Part shown: piece after piece, positions 31,252 to 42,553 of the stretch | How positions within the stretch are numbered: position 1 is the first letter of the stretch | Layout: each line of letters starts with the position of its first letter | Assembly: GCA_008828725.1 (NCBI GenBank) | Contig: MEHQ01003349.1 | Coordinates: forward strand, 1-64,000 | DNA length: 64,000 nucleotides | Reading direction: 5' to 3' | Source of the DNA: Saccharina japonica | Lineage: Eukaryota; Sar; Phaeophyceae; Laminariales; Laminariaceae | Made by a program: the position numbers and the translations under genes | The notes under the pieces: generated by a model | Told to the model about the DNA's origin: nothing | What the model saw: the letters and a program-made list of their open reading frames with translations, nothing else | Database searches by the model: none

Positions 31252-33342
31252 TTCGGGTAGGGCAGGGAAGGAGTTGGAACCGTTCCATCCGACATAAACG
31301 AATAAAAATGAAAGGAATGCCAAGAGTTTCATCCGAAATCATAAATTATCAGGAGATAAAGGTTCACAACAAAGAAATCAAGCATACGACTACTTGCAAC
31401 ACACGTTGCTGGCGTTGAATGCGTTGTCATTAATTGGAAGTCAGCGCATGAAAATAACCAAAAAAGTACAGCAACAGTGCAAAAGCCACGATGAACAAAA
31501 GAGGAATTTGCGCTAAAATGACCATTGAACGCGACGAATGATACATTGAAATATATATACAAAGCTTCCGTGCTCGGGCTGCAGCTGCTATAAATAGCCT
31601 CGCAACATACAGCAGCACAAGTTTCCGTACAAGCACTAGTACATTATTATTAATGGTACAACAGGTGTGGTCAGTTCGCAGTTCGTACCAAGGTATTATG
31701 CGGCAAACCAAATCCACGAGTACCGCGGCTATGTTGGTATATCGTGTCGTCTGGACGATAGTATGTATTTCGTCTCCCCCAATTCAGAAAATAAATAATA
31801 ACCCCCCTTTATATAATATGTACGTACATAAAACGAGTCACGCTCTTTCTGTTCGTTGTTATCGTACTCCGCAGGTTCGTATTATACATCGCTCGAAATG
31901 TAGCAGGCACCGCAAACGAGCGATCAGTCGCAACGTACGCAACGTACCTCATGCCCGTACGGCAGTAGTGCTGGTTTTTGCTTTTGCGACGTGTCAAACT
32001 TCACAACAAAAACACACTTTACGAGTACGTATATATATACTATATTTAGCTACACAGTAGAGTGCAACTGGTACGATAAACGTTCGTTTGTCTTCAATTT
32101 ACTTTTTTCAAATACGACCTGGCAATTACTCAAGAGTTATTTTCTGGGCCATAAAACAAAAAGGGATTTTTCCATCAGAAAATCAATGTAAATCGATCCT
32201 CAAAACATCCCGCACGCGTTCACACGGCTCACGGGGAGGCACTGAACAGAGGACGGAGGGCGAGCGGCGTTGCAGTCGATCCTTTCGACACACAGCAACA
32301 CTGCCAAATGTAGAGTGCCCCTACCTATCATACCGTAGACACTCGCTCGGGGTTGAAAGGAGAGGTTCACAGCGTAATCGGACGAATCGCCCGCAGGGCG
32401 TCGCCCCGACACTAAATTAAAGTTACAATATCTATACTAATTTCAAGATGAATATTCATTACACAAAAATCATTTTTTTTTTCAAATACTCGTAGTCGAA
32501 AAAAAGTGAAAAAAATGGATCTCCAGAACTTCGGTCAGAATCGAAAACGACCCAAACCTCGGCGATATAGTCGTTTTTACACTAAATTCAACATAAAAAG
32601 TTCAAAAAAATAAATCGAGTACGTATTATAAAAAACTATGCAAAGGGCTGACCACTGACCACAGTGCCAAAATGTTATTCCTTTGGCAATTGCCAACATT
32701 TATTATTGGAGTTGATTACTGGTACTCTAATTATTTTCCGTGTTCGGGCACACGAAATAAATGTAGAGAGGCACAGAACACCGCAGCTCTGCATAGTAAA
32801 GCGTGCGCACTAGTACTCCTACATACTCGAAGTATAACAGCAGTATGTGTTCGTACTCGAACAGCGCTCGAGCCAACTGCTTTACCTATTTATGGAGCTA
32901 CACGTAAGCGTAATGGTATACATACATGCTCGCTATGCACTGCGAATAAGGAACATGAGCATCGACTCTTCGGAGCAGACTATGCAAGGACTGACAAAAT
33001 GTGACTCCTGTATCCTGTATGATACTACTATTCCAGTTAATTTAAAAAGTCACCCCTTTGTGTTTGTGACTACCCCCCCCCCTGTCAAGATTCAAAGAAA
33101 TGCTCGACATGCCACCCAAAATCCAAGAATTTGCCTACTTCTCGCTTCTCTCTCTCTGCCCCCGCACACGTTCGCGGCGAGGTAAGCGGGGGGTACGAAG
33201 GGCGAGGGGCGTCGGAGCCGATCCTCGAAGAGAGCGCTCGAAGAAATGAAAAAAACCTCGAGATATTGAGGTGCCGAGATTCCGATACTGAGGCCGGCCC
33301 GGAATTATTTTTTTTTATCGTGGGAGCTTCAGGGTTGAACCA
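31252..33342. other. intergenic, no supported gene
   Basis: Mostly A/T-rich. A G/C-richer block at 32200-32420 stands out from its surroundings but gives no convincing frame on either strand. Short open frames near 32672-33185 look random. Nothing else recognised. Confidence 0.4.
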
Positions 33343-35115
33343 ACATAAAATTATATATGTTTATAGGTTGGGTTGGCGTCGGTTGGCAACTACGCTGTAA
33401 AACACGCCTCTCACTGTGTGAGCTCGACAACCAGGGTACCGTTTTTTTTTTTTTTTTTGGCGGTCACCCATACTGGCGGTCTTGTTAGATCATTTGTGCG
33501 GGGTTGAAAACCTCATCTCCGCACAAGGGGAATGATCGTATCACGTAGTGTGTATATGGTTAGGCATCCACGAGGCAGATACGTAGTGATACCCATTGCT
33601 GTCTCTGGAAGTGGCCACACCAGAAATTAAATCAATTCATTGGAGGCTGTCGTCCATATGCAAGTCCGCCTCACAGGCGGTTCTTAGCAGGATACAGCTC
33701 ACCCTCCATGCGACTCGCCCAATACCTCACGCGCTTGCGCGTTTGTGGGCAAGCAAGGTCATGGCTTGTTGGTGAAAACGCCGAACGTGCTCCGTCCCGG
33801 GCATTGTAGGGATGCGAGGTCTATGGTCATCACGAACTAACGGCCGTGGCATGATATTGAGTACACCCCCCCCCCCCCCCCTCAATGCCGCACAAGGGGA
33901 AAGATTGGTATCACGTAGTATGATACTGTAAGGCATCCACGAGTGCAGATACATATTATAGTAATACGCCAATTGCTTTTCTGAAAGTGCCACACCAAAA
34001 ATTAATCAAATTCATTGAGGCTGTCGTCCATATGCAAGTCGCCTCAAGGAAGTTCTTAGGCAGGGTGGCAGCTCACGGACCTCCATGCGACTCGCCCAAT
34101 ACTCACGACGCTTCGCGGCTTGGTGCAAGCAAATGCAGGGGGGGGGGTGGGGGGGGGGGGGTGCCGATGCCTGGTTGGTGAAACCCAACGTGCCTCGACG
34201 TCGCGCGCATTGTAGGGATGCGAGGGTCTAAAATGGCCATATGGCTACGGCCGTGCACAGACATGAGTACACGCCCCCCCCCCCTCGGCGCTTCGCAGCT
34301 TGGGTGGGCAAGCAATGTCTGTTTGGTTGGTGCGAAAACCAACGTGCTCGCGTCCCTGGTATTGTAGGGATGCGAGGGTACTATGGTCATACGACTATGG
34401 GGGGACGGCCGTGCGTAGACATGGAGTACCACCGCCCCCCTCCCCCCCCCATATAAATATATTATATTTATAGGCTTGGGTTGGCGTCGGTTGGCAACTG
34501 CCTGTAAAACACATGCCCACTCGCTGCGTGAGCATAGACAACCAGGTGGGCCGTTTTTTTTTGTTATTTTTTTTTTGGCGTCACCAACAGTGGCGGTCGA
34601 GTAGATCATTTGTTGGGCGGGGGAGAACCTTTGTTCCGCACAAAGGGAATTACGTTGTGTTACTTATGGGTAAGGCGTTCCGCGAGGCAGTTACATTAGT
34701 AAAACCCAGTTGCTTGTCTCCGGAAGTGGCCACACACAAAATTTAAATTAACTCATTTGAAGCTGTCGTCGCATATTGGCAAGTCCGCCTCAAGAGGCGG
34801 TTTCTTTAGAGGAATGCAGTCACCCTCCATCGACTCGCCCAATACCTCACGGCGTTTTCGCGCTTTGTGGCAAGCAATGTCTGCCTGGTTGGTGAAAAGC
34901 CCAACGCGCTCAGCGTCCCGGCATTGTAGGAATGACGAGGGTCTAATGGTAATATGACACGGCCGTGCACAACATGAGTACACGCCCCCCCCCCCCCACC
35001 TGTGCTCCGTCCCGGTATTGTAGGGACCCCGCCGTCCCCGGTATAAGGGATGGCGAGGTCTAATGGTCATACGAGACTACGGCCGTGCACGATATGAGTA
35101 CACCCCCCCCCCCCT
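33343..35115. repeat. degenerate nested repeats ending in poly-C tracts
   Basis: The block 33343-33881 recurs in similar form at 34450-35000 ('ggttgggttggcgtcggttggcaac' at 33364 and about 34476; 'catgatattgagtacacccc' and variants before every C-run). Partial copies occupy 33882-34160, 34161-34285, 34286-34450 and 35000-35115. Each ends with a homopolymer C (or G) tract of 8-19 bases. Copies differ mainly by one- or two-base indels, which is unusual for neutral decay. No gene. Confidence 0.75.
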
Positions 35116-35474
35116 CGTCCCCACCCTACGTAGTCTTAAAACCCTAACAACACATTATTTGAGATAGATGTATACGACTATTTTGGTAATATCATATGAC
35201 ATGTCTCCTCTGTTCGGGTTATATAGTATTAGTGCGCAGAATGATCATGGGATACCCTTGTTACATTGTCTTGCTGACCCGGGTAGCATCCAGGGGAGTC
35301 ACTGAACTGTATCCTTAACGAGGAATAAGCACAAAACACGCGCGAACGGCATATTATAAAACCGAGTAGTAACTACTAGGGTACCTAATAAATACATCAC
35401 GAATCCTACACGAACACTACAGATAACATATAGAACGAACATTCTACGCAGCCGCAAAGTTGAGTATCAACTAT
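35116..35474. other. intergenic, nothing recognised
   Basis: A/T-rich, no frames or repeats of note. Confidence 0.4.
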
Positions 35475-35800
35475 TCAATCGGTTGAACTCACAGCTGACG
35501 TATCTATAATAAATTTATTTAATACGTCGTACACTAGGCCCATAGCGAGGGGGGGGGTCTTTCTAGCGAGCAAGGCTAAACTCACCCTCAAGCGGACCGA
35601 TACCTTCTTGCTGCTGCGCACCCGCCGCGAAGCGTGCGCAGCGGTGGAGCTGGGTCGGCACTGGTGCGTCAGGCACAAAAATTCAGATGCACGGGCCTTT
35701 TTGGCCGTCGGTGTAGACAGCAATGTCCATCTCATTTTTGTGCGCGGAGGCAGACGCCATCAGGAAGGTGGACGAACAGTACGTACACGGCCCTAGGTGT
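35475..35800. other. coding-like G/C-rich segment, strand unresolved
   Basis: Long frames exist on both strands. Plus-strand reading: LKRTDTFLLLRTRREACAAV, then GRHWCVRHKNSDARAFLAVG, ending before a good donor (gtacgt at about 35778). Minus-strand reading from an ATG: MASASAHKNEMDIAVYTDGQ, then a stop. The composition resembles exons elsewhere in the window, but no partner exon could be phased. No family recognised. Confidence 0.3.
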
Positions 35801-35950
35801 GTTTGCTAGAGGGAGCTGTACTGTCTCCGTAACCTGGCTTCGCCATCAAAGGAGGAGGGGGCGCGTGGCGACGTGGCGACGAGCTGAAGATTGGGCTGGT
35901 TGACCCCTTCGGCGCGATAATTTTTCTTTTCCAGACCAAGCACCCTGAGT

Positions 35951-36815
35951 AGAGGTTGGCCCCTTATGGTACCCGCCAAATTTCGGAGGCCGGACCCTAC
36001 CCTACCCGCCGGGTATTGCCATTTTGACGGGTACCCTGGTACACGGGTACCCGGCGGGTACCCGGATAATTTTGAATTTTTATTATTGTTTCGGTGGCAC
36101 GATGAGTGGATGAGTGGTGATAGAGTGGAGAAATATGCATTCTACTGCTGCTCGATACAGAAACGGTTAATTACAAAGATATTTGTTTTTCGATTCGATA
36201 CTCACGCCGCCTGATTTGCGTTCTATTGTACATAACTCACGCTGATAGGCATGTTATTAGGTGGCTGGTGTGTTTGGGGGCTTGATTAAAATTGTACAAA
36301 CACCGGAGCGCTGGTCAACGAACCCCCCCATAGAAGACTGCAGCACTTACCTGGTGTAAGATGGAAGCAGTATCCGTCAAAGGTGAGTGTCGAGTGTGTA
36401 GTGCTCGTTTAAATCGTTTTCTAGAGTATTATGGAAGAATAATGAATCGGGGTTCCGCAAAATGGACGGGTACCCGCGGGTACCCGGGTACCCGGGTACC
36501 CGCTGGCGTTCCTAAAATTCTACGAGCATGTTGCGTACCGATTATATGTCCGTCCCGGTCAGAGTCGAGTGTTAAGTGTCTAGTGCTCATTTGAATCAGT
36601 TTTCTAAAGATATTATGGAAAAATATTGAACCGGGGTTCGTCCAAACGAGCGGGTACCCGGATACCCGCGGGTACCCGGGTACCCGTGGCGTCATTACCC
36701 GCAGGGTCCAAATATCCGCGGGTATTGAGGTCGGACCCTACCCGTTGAACGGGTAGGGTCCGACCGGGTATACCTGCCGGGTACCCGGGTAATAGATGAA
36801 AGGGGCCAACCTCCA
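35951..36815. mobile_element. palindrome-filled TIR element 3, 9-bp TSD
   Basis: Terminal inverted repeat GAGGTTGGCCCCTT at both ends (from 35952; to 36813), flanked by the perfect 9-bp direct repeat ACCCTGAGT (35942-35950 and 36816-36824). Subterminal and central regions are packed with GGGTACCC / CCGGGTACCCG palindromes (36000-36065, 36467-36505, 36650-36690, 36730-36790). The middle has an imperfect direct repeat of about 180 bp (36360-36510 and 36550-36700, each with 'tattatggaa' and 'cggggttc'). No coding potential. Confidence 0.75.
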
Positions 36816-36824
36816 ACCCTGAGT

Positions 36825-37666
36825 GCAACAAGGGAGAAAGCGAGGAACCGACTGGGAAGGACAGCAACGAGAGCGTGTACGGACGGAGCGGGACGAGTGT
36901 GGTCGTGCTAGGACTGGCCAGAGCGGCACTGGAGCAGCGCGCCGGAGCAGCGGCACCGGAGCATACGGACGACATCGACCCGTGGCGCACGGACAAACAC
37001 TATTTTTGTTGACAACCATTTCGTTTTTTCGCCTGAATGGTGGTGTTGGGTATGTTGGGATGACGTCACTGGTTTTGTAGAGAGACGCGGCAGAGATGGC
37101 GCGGATACCCCGGGTGCCTTAATTATGTGCCTGCATCGTGGAAGACCCCTTCAATGTGGAACGATTCCAACTCAGTGTAGATGTTTATAATGTTGTGCCT
37201 AACACAGACGTTCAGGATAGATTCGGGTAACTGTCAAGTGACGTGATGGCTTTGGTTGGCTGTTCTTTTTCACTGCGTGTCCGCGGACTGTCATTCTGGC
37301 AGCACCTCAGACAGCAGCTGCGTGATCCATCTTGTTTCCACGCCTACCGTGTGTTTTTGTACAAACAGCACTTCAGACAGTAGTTACGCTGTAGTCGGCA
37401 AAATCATTGGTAAAGAGTGGGAGGGGGGGGGGTGGGCGATGCTGCTGTAGTCGAATGGAGATTGCGGGCGTGTAGTTCAGTTTTGGACACGCATACCATG
37501 CTGTAGGGATTTTAGGTGTACCTCTTCGGGCTTGTGTATCCTTTCCCTGCTAAGTGTGCGTGTTCTTTAGGATTCTATGATGGCTCTAGCACTTTTGTGA
37601 CCACGGGCTGTGATCTTGCTAGATTAGACTATAGGGATTAGCAACTGAAACGAGTTTAATGTGAAG
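36825..37666. other. intergenic, no supported gene
   Basis: A G/C-rich frame at 36823-37080 is repetitive (GTGAARRSSGTGAYG) and unconvincing. Otherwise nothing recognised. Confidence 0.35.

Positions 37667-37708
<42 letters not shown>
37667..37708 (+). repeat. (CAA)n microsatellite
   Basis: About 13-14 perfect CAA triplets immediately upstream of the MITE cluster. Confidence 0.95.
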
Positions 37709-37722
37709 GCACTAGCAGGTAA

Positions 37723-38230
37723 GGGCCGGTTTTAACGAGTATAAAATAAATTCAATTTGGGAAAAATAAAATTCAAATTCGCTTTTCATTGGTCAACACA
37801 CGCACCAGCACCCCCCAAGATCCTAATATTTGGTGCTGGTGCGCGTGTTGACCAATGAAAAGCGTTTTTTTTTTTTTCCAAATTGAATTTATTTTATATT
37901 CGTTAATACGGGCCCTTATGAAAAGCGGATTTTTTTTTTTTTTTCCAAATTGTTTCTTTTTGTTCTTCGTTAAAACGGGCCCTAAGGCGGATTTTTTTTT
38001 TTTTTTCCAAATTGTTTCTTTTTGTTCTTCGTTAAAACGGGCCCTAAGGGCCCGTATTAACGGAGGGCCCGTTTTAACGAAGAACAAAAAGAAACAATTT
38101 GGAAAAAAAAAAAAAAATCCGCTTTTCATAAGGGCCCGTATTAACGAATATAAAATAAATTCAATTTGGAAAAAAAAAAAATCGCTTTTCATTGGTCAAC
38201 ACACGCACCACCACCAAAGATTAGGATTTT
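37723..38230. mobile_element. nested GGGCCCGTTTTAACGA MITE cluster forming a long inverted repeat
   Basis: The first copy (37723-37915, next to TAA and TTA) is almost the same as the complete element at 48976-49173, with GGGCC-GTTTTAACGA ends, A-runs and a central hairpin (ttggtcaacacacgcacc against its complement). It is followed by two partial right halves (to about 38044) and then, inverted, by left halves and another copy from 38064 on. The block therefore reads as a palindrome of more than 150 bp per arm. T-runs of 13-16 bases add to instability. Confidence 0.75.
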
Positions 38231-39454
38231 GGGGACTATTCGTTTTGAATTGGACGAAAAAACAAGAAGATCCCAGGACCTTTTTCTGGGTAGAATTCAA
38301 GAATTCAAATCAAATTTGGGAGTTGGACCCACTTGGACCGGCATGTCCACGGTGGGTAAACGCCCTCGCTACAACCTGGCGGTTTTTATATCGCATCGAT
38401 GACCACGACCGAGGCGACAACGCGTGAACCACGACGCGAGGCCACCGGGACAACAGCCGCGCCCACGCCTACAGACCATAGCACATCGCACCCCAGCGGT
38501 GGCGCCTCAAAACCAATCATGGCGGTCGCAATCCCAACTTTTCAACCAGCTCGATGTGCCAACCCAACCAAAAACCGAGTGATCGACGCAAAAACAGCAG
38601 GATGCGCTCAATACTTTGATAGCACCGTCGCCGTCCCTGTCTCGCCCGTGGCGTTGCGGGGATCCCGACGCCCACCCAGGAGACCCTGAGGGCGTGTCTT
38701 AACTTCACTTCGCGGGCATTGGAACGGAACGAACGTAAAATGATTTGCCTGAAAAAGTGGTGCTGATTGGATATTGAGAAAAAAACCACGCGAACAGATT
38801 CCAAGCGTTCCAAGCTGTCCGTAAATTTGTAAAGAGGAAGCGTATGTGTCAAAACAGTAATCCTTGTTCAGCAGAACCGAACGGCCCACTTGGAACGAGA
38901 TTCACGGCAGTTGATTGGTGCTGGAAGTGTTGCAACTGGTTGCGACATTTGCTGGGAGGCCCACGAGGGCATGAGGCAAAATGAGATGACATGGGAGCAC
39001 GCGATGAAGCACGTGCAGACGCCACAGGTCTCGCCTGCGGTAGGAGCCACGCGATACGGCCATGGCCTGTACAGGACGCTCACGAGGGAAAAATTCGGGT
39101 GGCGAACGAGACTGTGGCGATAGATATCTAGCAAAAACGCTGGACCGATGTTCACAGAAGCACCAGGATACCTCGTCGAGCCGCGACGGCGATATAATAA
39201 CTTCTAGATTTGTCCCGAGGGTGCCACTTGGACGGCTAGCACTGCTTGGTCTGGGGCATGTCAGGCGCTCTATTTGCGTGTAAAGCCATCCTCTGTACCA
39301 GGAGCACTCGCTGCCTACGTGACGGTACCCCTGTCCTAGAGTCCAGCTGCACAGTCCCGAGGCAAATTTCATGGGTTACTTTCTGTTGCGGTCTGTTCCA
39401 GGATCGGGTGCCTAAAAAATCGATCGGACACAAACCGCAAAAACAGCATGGATT
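38231..39454. other. intergenic with an unassigned exon-like stretch
   Basis: At 38931-39123 a plus-strand frame reads VATGCDICWEAHEGMRQNEM, then TWEHAMKHVQTPQ (possible donor gtctcg), with exon-like composition but no partner. At 38399-38689 a Thr/Pro-rich frame (MTTTEATTREPRREATGTTA) is low complexity. I cannot support a gene. Confidence 0.25.
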
Positions 39455-39830
39455 TTATTCTCCAAATTGTTTTTTTGCTGTCTTCGTTAATATGGGCCCT
39501 AACAACGAAGCCTGTTAGAGTCAGGATCGTGAGTTCGAGCCCCCCCGAGTGCATGCTCGTCGTATTATAAATAGGGACTTTTTCTCGTAAAAAAATATCT
39601 TGACTATTGTTAATAGCAGAAAGTGCGAGAGCGTGAGCAAAATTCGATGAAGATCGACGAGCGTTGGGAAGGCCCTCTGCGCGATAAAAATCAAGGCAAG
39701 AACCGTACGAGTGGGGGAGGAGGGAAAGGGGCCTACTATGTGACCCCGGATCTGAGTTACGACTGTTAATAGGGAGGGAGAAAGACAGAAGTGCGAAGAT
39801 AAATGGGATGGAAAAAAAACACACACACAC
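39455..39830 (+). mobile_element. MITE end fragment followed by SINE copy B
   Basis: 39455-39500 is an isolated right end of the GGGCCC MITE family (ttcgttaatatgggccctaa). Directly after it a SINE in sense orientation begins: tRNA-like head at about 39501-39545 with B-box GAGTTCGAGCC, body 39560-39775 (gcgcgataaaaatcaaggca; accccggatctgagttacga), and tail aaatgggatggaaaaaaaac ending near 39820, then a CA-repeat. It is the best partner for defining the family with copy A. Confidence 0.75.
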
Positions 39831-40363
39831 ACACACCGCACACACACCAAGAAAGAACATGTGTCATGTATATTGACGTATATACGTGCAGCAGCACCAG
39901 GCACAACATCACACAGCATGACAGGGCTCGAAGCATGTGTGGTATATGTCGCTTGAGTTGCAATTCCTCGCATTCAAAATGGCGGGCTCGGTACGGCCAG
40001 TGTATACCGCTGATATGACGCCTGTGGTTATGGCTACACCCATGATACCGATCACTACTGGTGGGCTGATGAACTCACTGCTATATGCAATTGCCTCGCC
40101 ATTTGCCTGTTGTGACGCCTTCTGTTTCGCTGGAGGCTAGAATGTGGTACGGGTACTCCTCCTGCTGCTGCTGGTGTCTTGTCTCTACTGCCACCTCCTG
40201 CGCGGCCGGTCTCTCATGCCCACGGTCGCCGTTTCTTTCGCCCCCTTTTGGTTGGTTGCACTCCAGCGGTGGTGTCAGATTTGCCTTGTCGTTCCTGCAG
40301 TCGTACTCCACTTGATACACTGCTGCAGCCAAGAAAAAATAAGGAGTTCTGAGTTCTGTGGGG

Positions 40364-40701
40364 GTTCTGGTGGACGTGTACTGTGTGCAGATTGCACCTG
40401 CAAAAGTTTTTGTGCAGGATGCTGGTTTTAATGTGTGAGGCTGGCCTTTTGGGCCGTTTGTTTTGGAAAAACGCCATCAAAACACGCGGCGGAGCCGCGT
40501 GGCTGCCCCTGCCGACCTCGTGCGCCCCAAGGAGTTGGGGTTCGGGTTCGGGTTCGGGTTCGGGTTAGGGTTATGGATAGGGGTGTGTCTGGGGTTGGCT
40601 TGGTCTGGGTCCACGGGCAAGGATGAAATTGCTACATAGAGTCTGCACAAAAACTTTTGCAGATGCAACCTGCACATAACGCACGCCGTTCTGGTGGGCG
40701 T
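40364..40701. mobile_element. inverted-repeat unit enclosing telomere-like repeats
   Basis: Inverted repeats of 35 bp with three mismatches (40383-40417 and 40643-40677; core gcaaaagtttttgtgcag). Outside them lies a 14-bp direct repeat GTTCTGGTGG(A/G)CGT (40364-40377, 40688-40701), which could be a target duplication. Between the arms is a run of TTCGGG hexamers ending in TTAGGG (40535-40573). No coding content. Confidence 0.5.
40535..40573 (+). repeat. interstitial telomere-like (TTCGGG)n/TTAGGG tract
   Basis: About five TTCGGG hexamers followed by TTAGGGTTA. TTAGGG is the usual stramenopile telomere repeat, so TTCGGG may be a variant. Weaker TTAGGG-like sequence is also present at 41685-41745. 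Confidence 0.8.
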
Positions 40702-41178
40702 CACGTATAGGTATGGAAGCAACAGCACAAGGGGAGCGGGAGATATTTTTTCAAACATGATGACCAGCAGCAGCAGCTGCAGACACGCGAACACACCGAT
40801 GTTGTATATGCTCTGCTGTCGTTGAAGTGCGAGTGCATATTCGTTGTCAGTCAGTAGTCGGTAGTAGCGTAACGCGTACGAGTACCTACGAACCGCAAGG
40901 CCGCGAGGAGTGCACCCGGACCGGCTGGTTTTCCGAACTTGAAGCAATTTTCTTTATAAAATTTAGAAAATAATACGATGTCATTTATTTATTGTGCCAA
41001 TCGTAACTATTCCCGCCGCACGAAACGGATTATGTGCATTTTTTCTTTTTTATCGGGTGAAAGCGAGAAAGCGAGATATTGACATTTCGACATTTCTCTG
41101 CGTCAATCCGTCACTACTCGTTGTACAGCAGTAGCAGGTAGTTGACTCGTAGTATGCCCGGCTAGAACGACGACCACC
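40702..41178. other. LC8 upstream region
   Basis: No gene or clear promoter element recognised. Contains CAG/TAG-rich simple sequence. Confidence 0.35.
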
Positions 41179-42553
41179 ATGTCCGCTCGACCAGTGATTA
41201 AAACGAGCACCATGGCTCCAGACATGCAAGAAGCTGCGATACAGGTTGCGCAAGACGCCATTCGCGACAACAATTTGGAGAAGGAAATCGCAAACGCTGT
41301 GAAGGCGGCCTTCGAAGGGCTCTATCCTTCCCTGTGAGCACCCACCATATCTTAGCATGCTCGTATGGAGATGGATACTTCTGTTGTGCGTACTGCTGTA
41401 GCACACCTACCAACTGTAAGCACATGTATCGTAAGCACACGTATCGTAAGCACAGCTACTGTATACACCCTAAACCCCGCAGATTCGATACATACATACG
41501 GTGCTGTTTATACTGCTCTCACAGGTATTAATAGATACTTTTGCAAGGAGCACAACGACAGCCGTCGGCCGTTGACATAAACTCAACTACTACTACGACG
41601 TACACTTCATGTACAGTATTTTTGCAGTACGATTACGTACCTGCACGAGAGCTTATACCACTTGCTTGGTCTGATATGATTGGCTTAGGGTCAGGGTTTT
41701 GGTTGGTCTGATCGGCTTAGCGTTAGGGTTCGAGTTAGGGTTAGTTGTAATCGTCTCGTGCACTGACTGTGTGGATGTGCGTGTCAACCATTTTTTCGAA
41801 TAGCTGGTAACCAATAAGCAACCCTCCATTTTTTATCGGCGGGATCTATACGATCGCTCGGGACCTGGCTTAGGGTGCTCAATGACAACATCGTGCTCGT
41901 AACTCGTAGTACAGTACGAGTAGTTGCCTATTGTAGAACTGCACCAACGTTTTTCGGGTTACTTGGAACTGGTGTAGGGAAATGTTTATGCAGTACCTTC
42001 GAGTAAGCAAGTTGGTGCTGCCAACCATGGAAATCCACGCTGTTGTTGGGCATGTGTGCACGAAAAAACGGGGGTACCAGGTACAGGTACCTATACGTAT
42101 ACGGCACTCGTATTAACAATACGAACGCACTCTCCAGAAAAGGGTGGAAGAACTCGCAGCACGTCGTATGTATGATACTCGTAGTGGTATGATACTGACT
42201 GTACTGTAAGTAGCGGTGACTCGTGCCGACGTGCACCTAAAACGCGTGATGCGGCACACCTGATTTCGGCGTGATGATACTGACTGCATAAAAAGTGGTG
42301 AATGGTGCCGACGCGCACCCCTCTAAAACACTTGACATTGCTGGCACTGACTCGAAACTGACGGTAGTGGTGAATCGTGCCGACACCCCCCCCCCCCCCC
42401 TGAAACGTGTGACGTTGCTGACGCTGACTCTGACTGCGTAGGTGGCACTGCTTCGTCGGCAGAAATTTCGGGTGTTACGTCACGCACGAACACACAAAGT
42501 TCATCTACCTGTACATAGGTCAGATCGGGGTGTGCCTGTTCTCTACGGCATGA
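41179..42553 (+). CDS. DYNLL: dynein light chain LC8 (2 exons)
   Basis: Exons 41179-41333 and 42442-42553 (intron 1,108 bases, phase 2, CT|gtgagc ... gcgtag|G) give 88 residues, against 89 for typical LC8. Exon 1 encodes [20 protein letters not shown], then [20 protein letters not shown] and [11 protein letters not shown]. Exon 2 encodes [20 protein letters not shown], then [16 protein letters not shown]. The WHC.VGRNFG.YVTHE block and the following beta-strand are the diagnostic target-binding groove and dimer interface. LC8 is a dimeric hub in cytoplasmic and axonemal dynein and binds TQT-type linear motifs in many partners. The KFIY order (HTKF instead of TKHF) and the C-terminal STA are small deviations. 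The call is near certain. Confidence 0.95.

Noticed and set aside
38890-39123. Frame with CDICWEAHEGMRQNEMTWEH
   Set aside because: Composition is exon-like but there is no family match, no clear splice partner and overlapping minus-strand frames.
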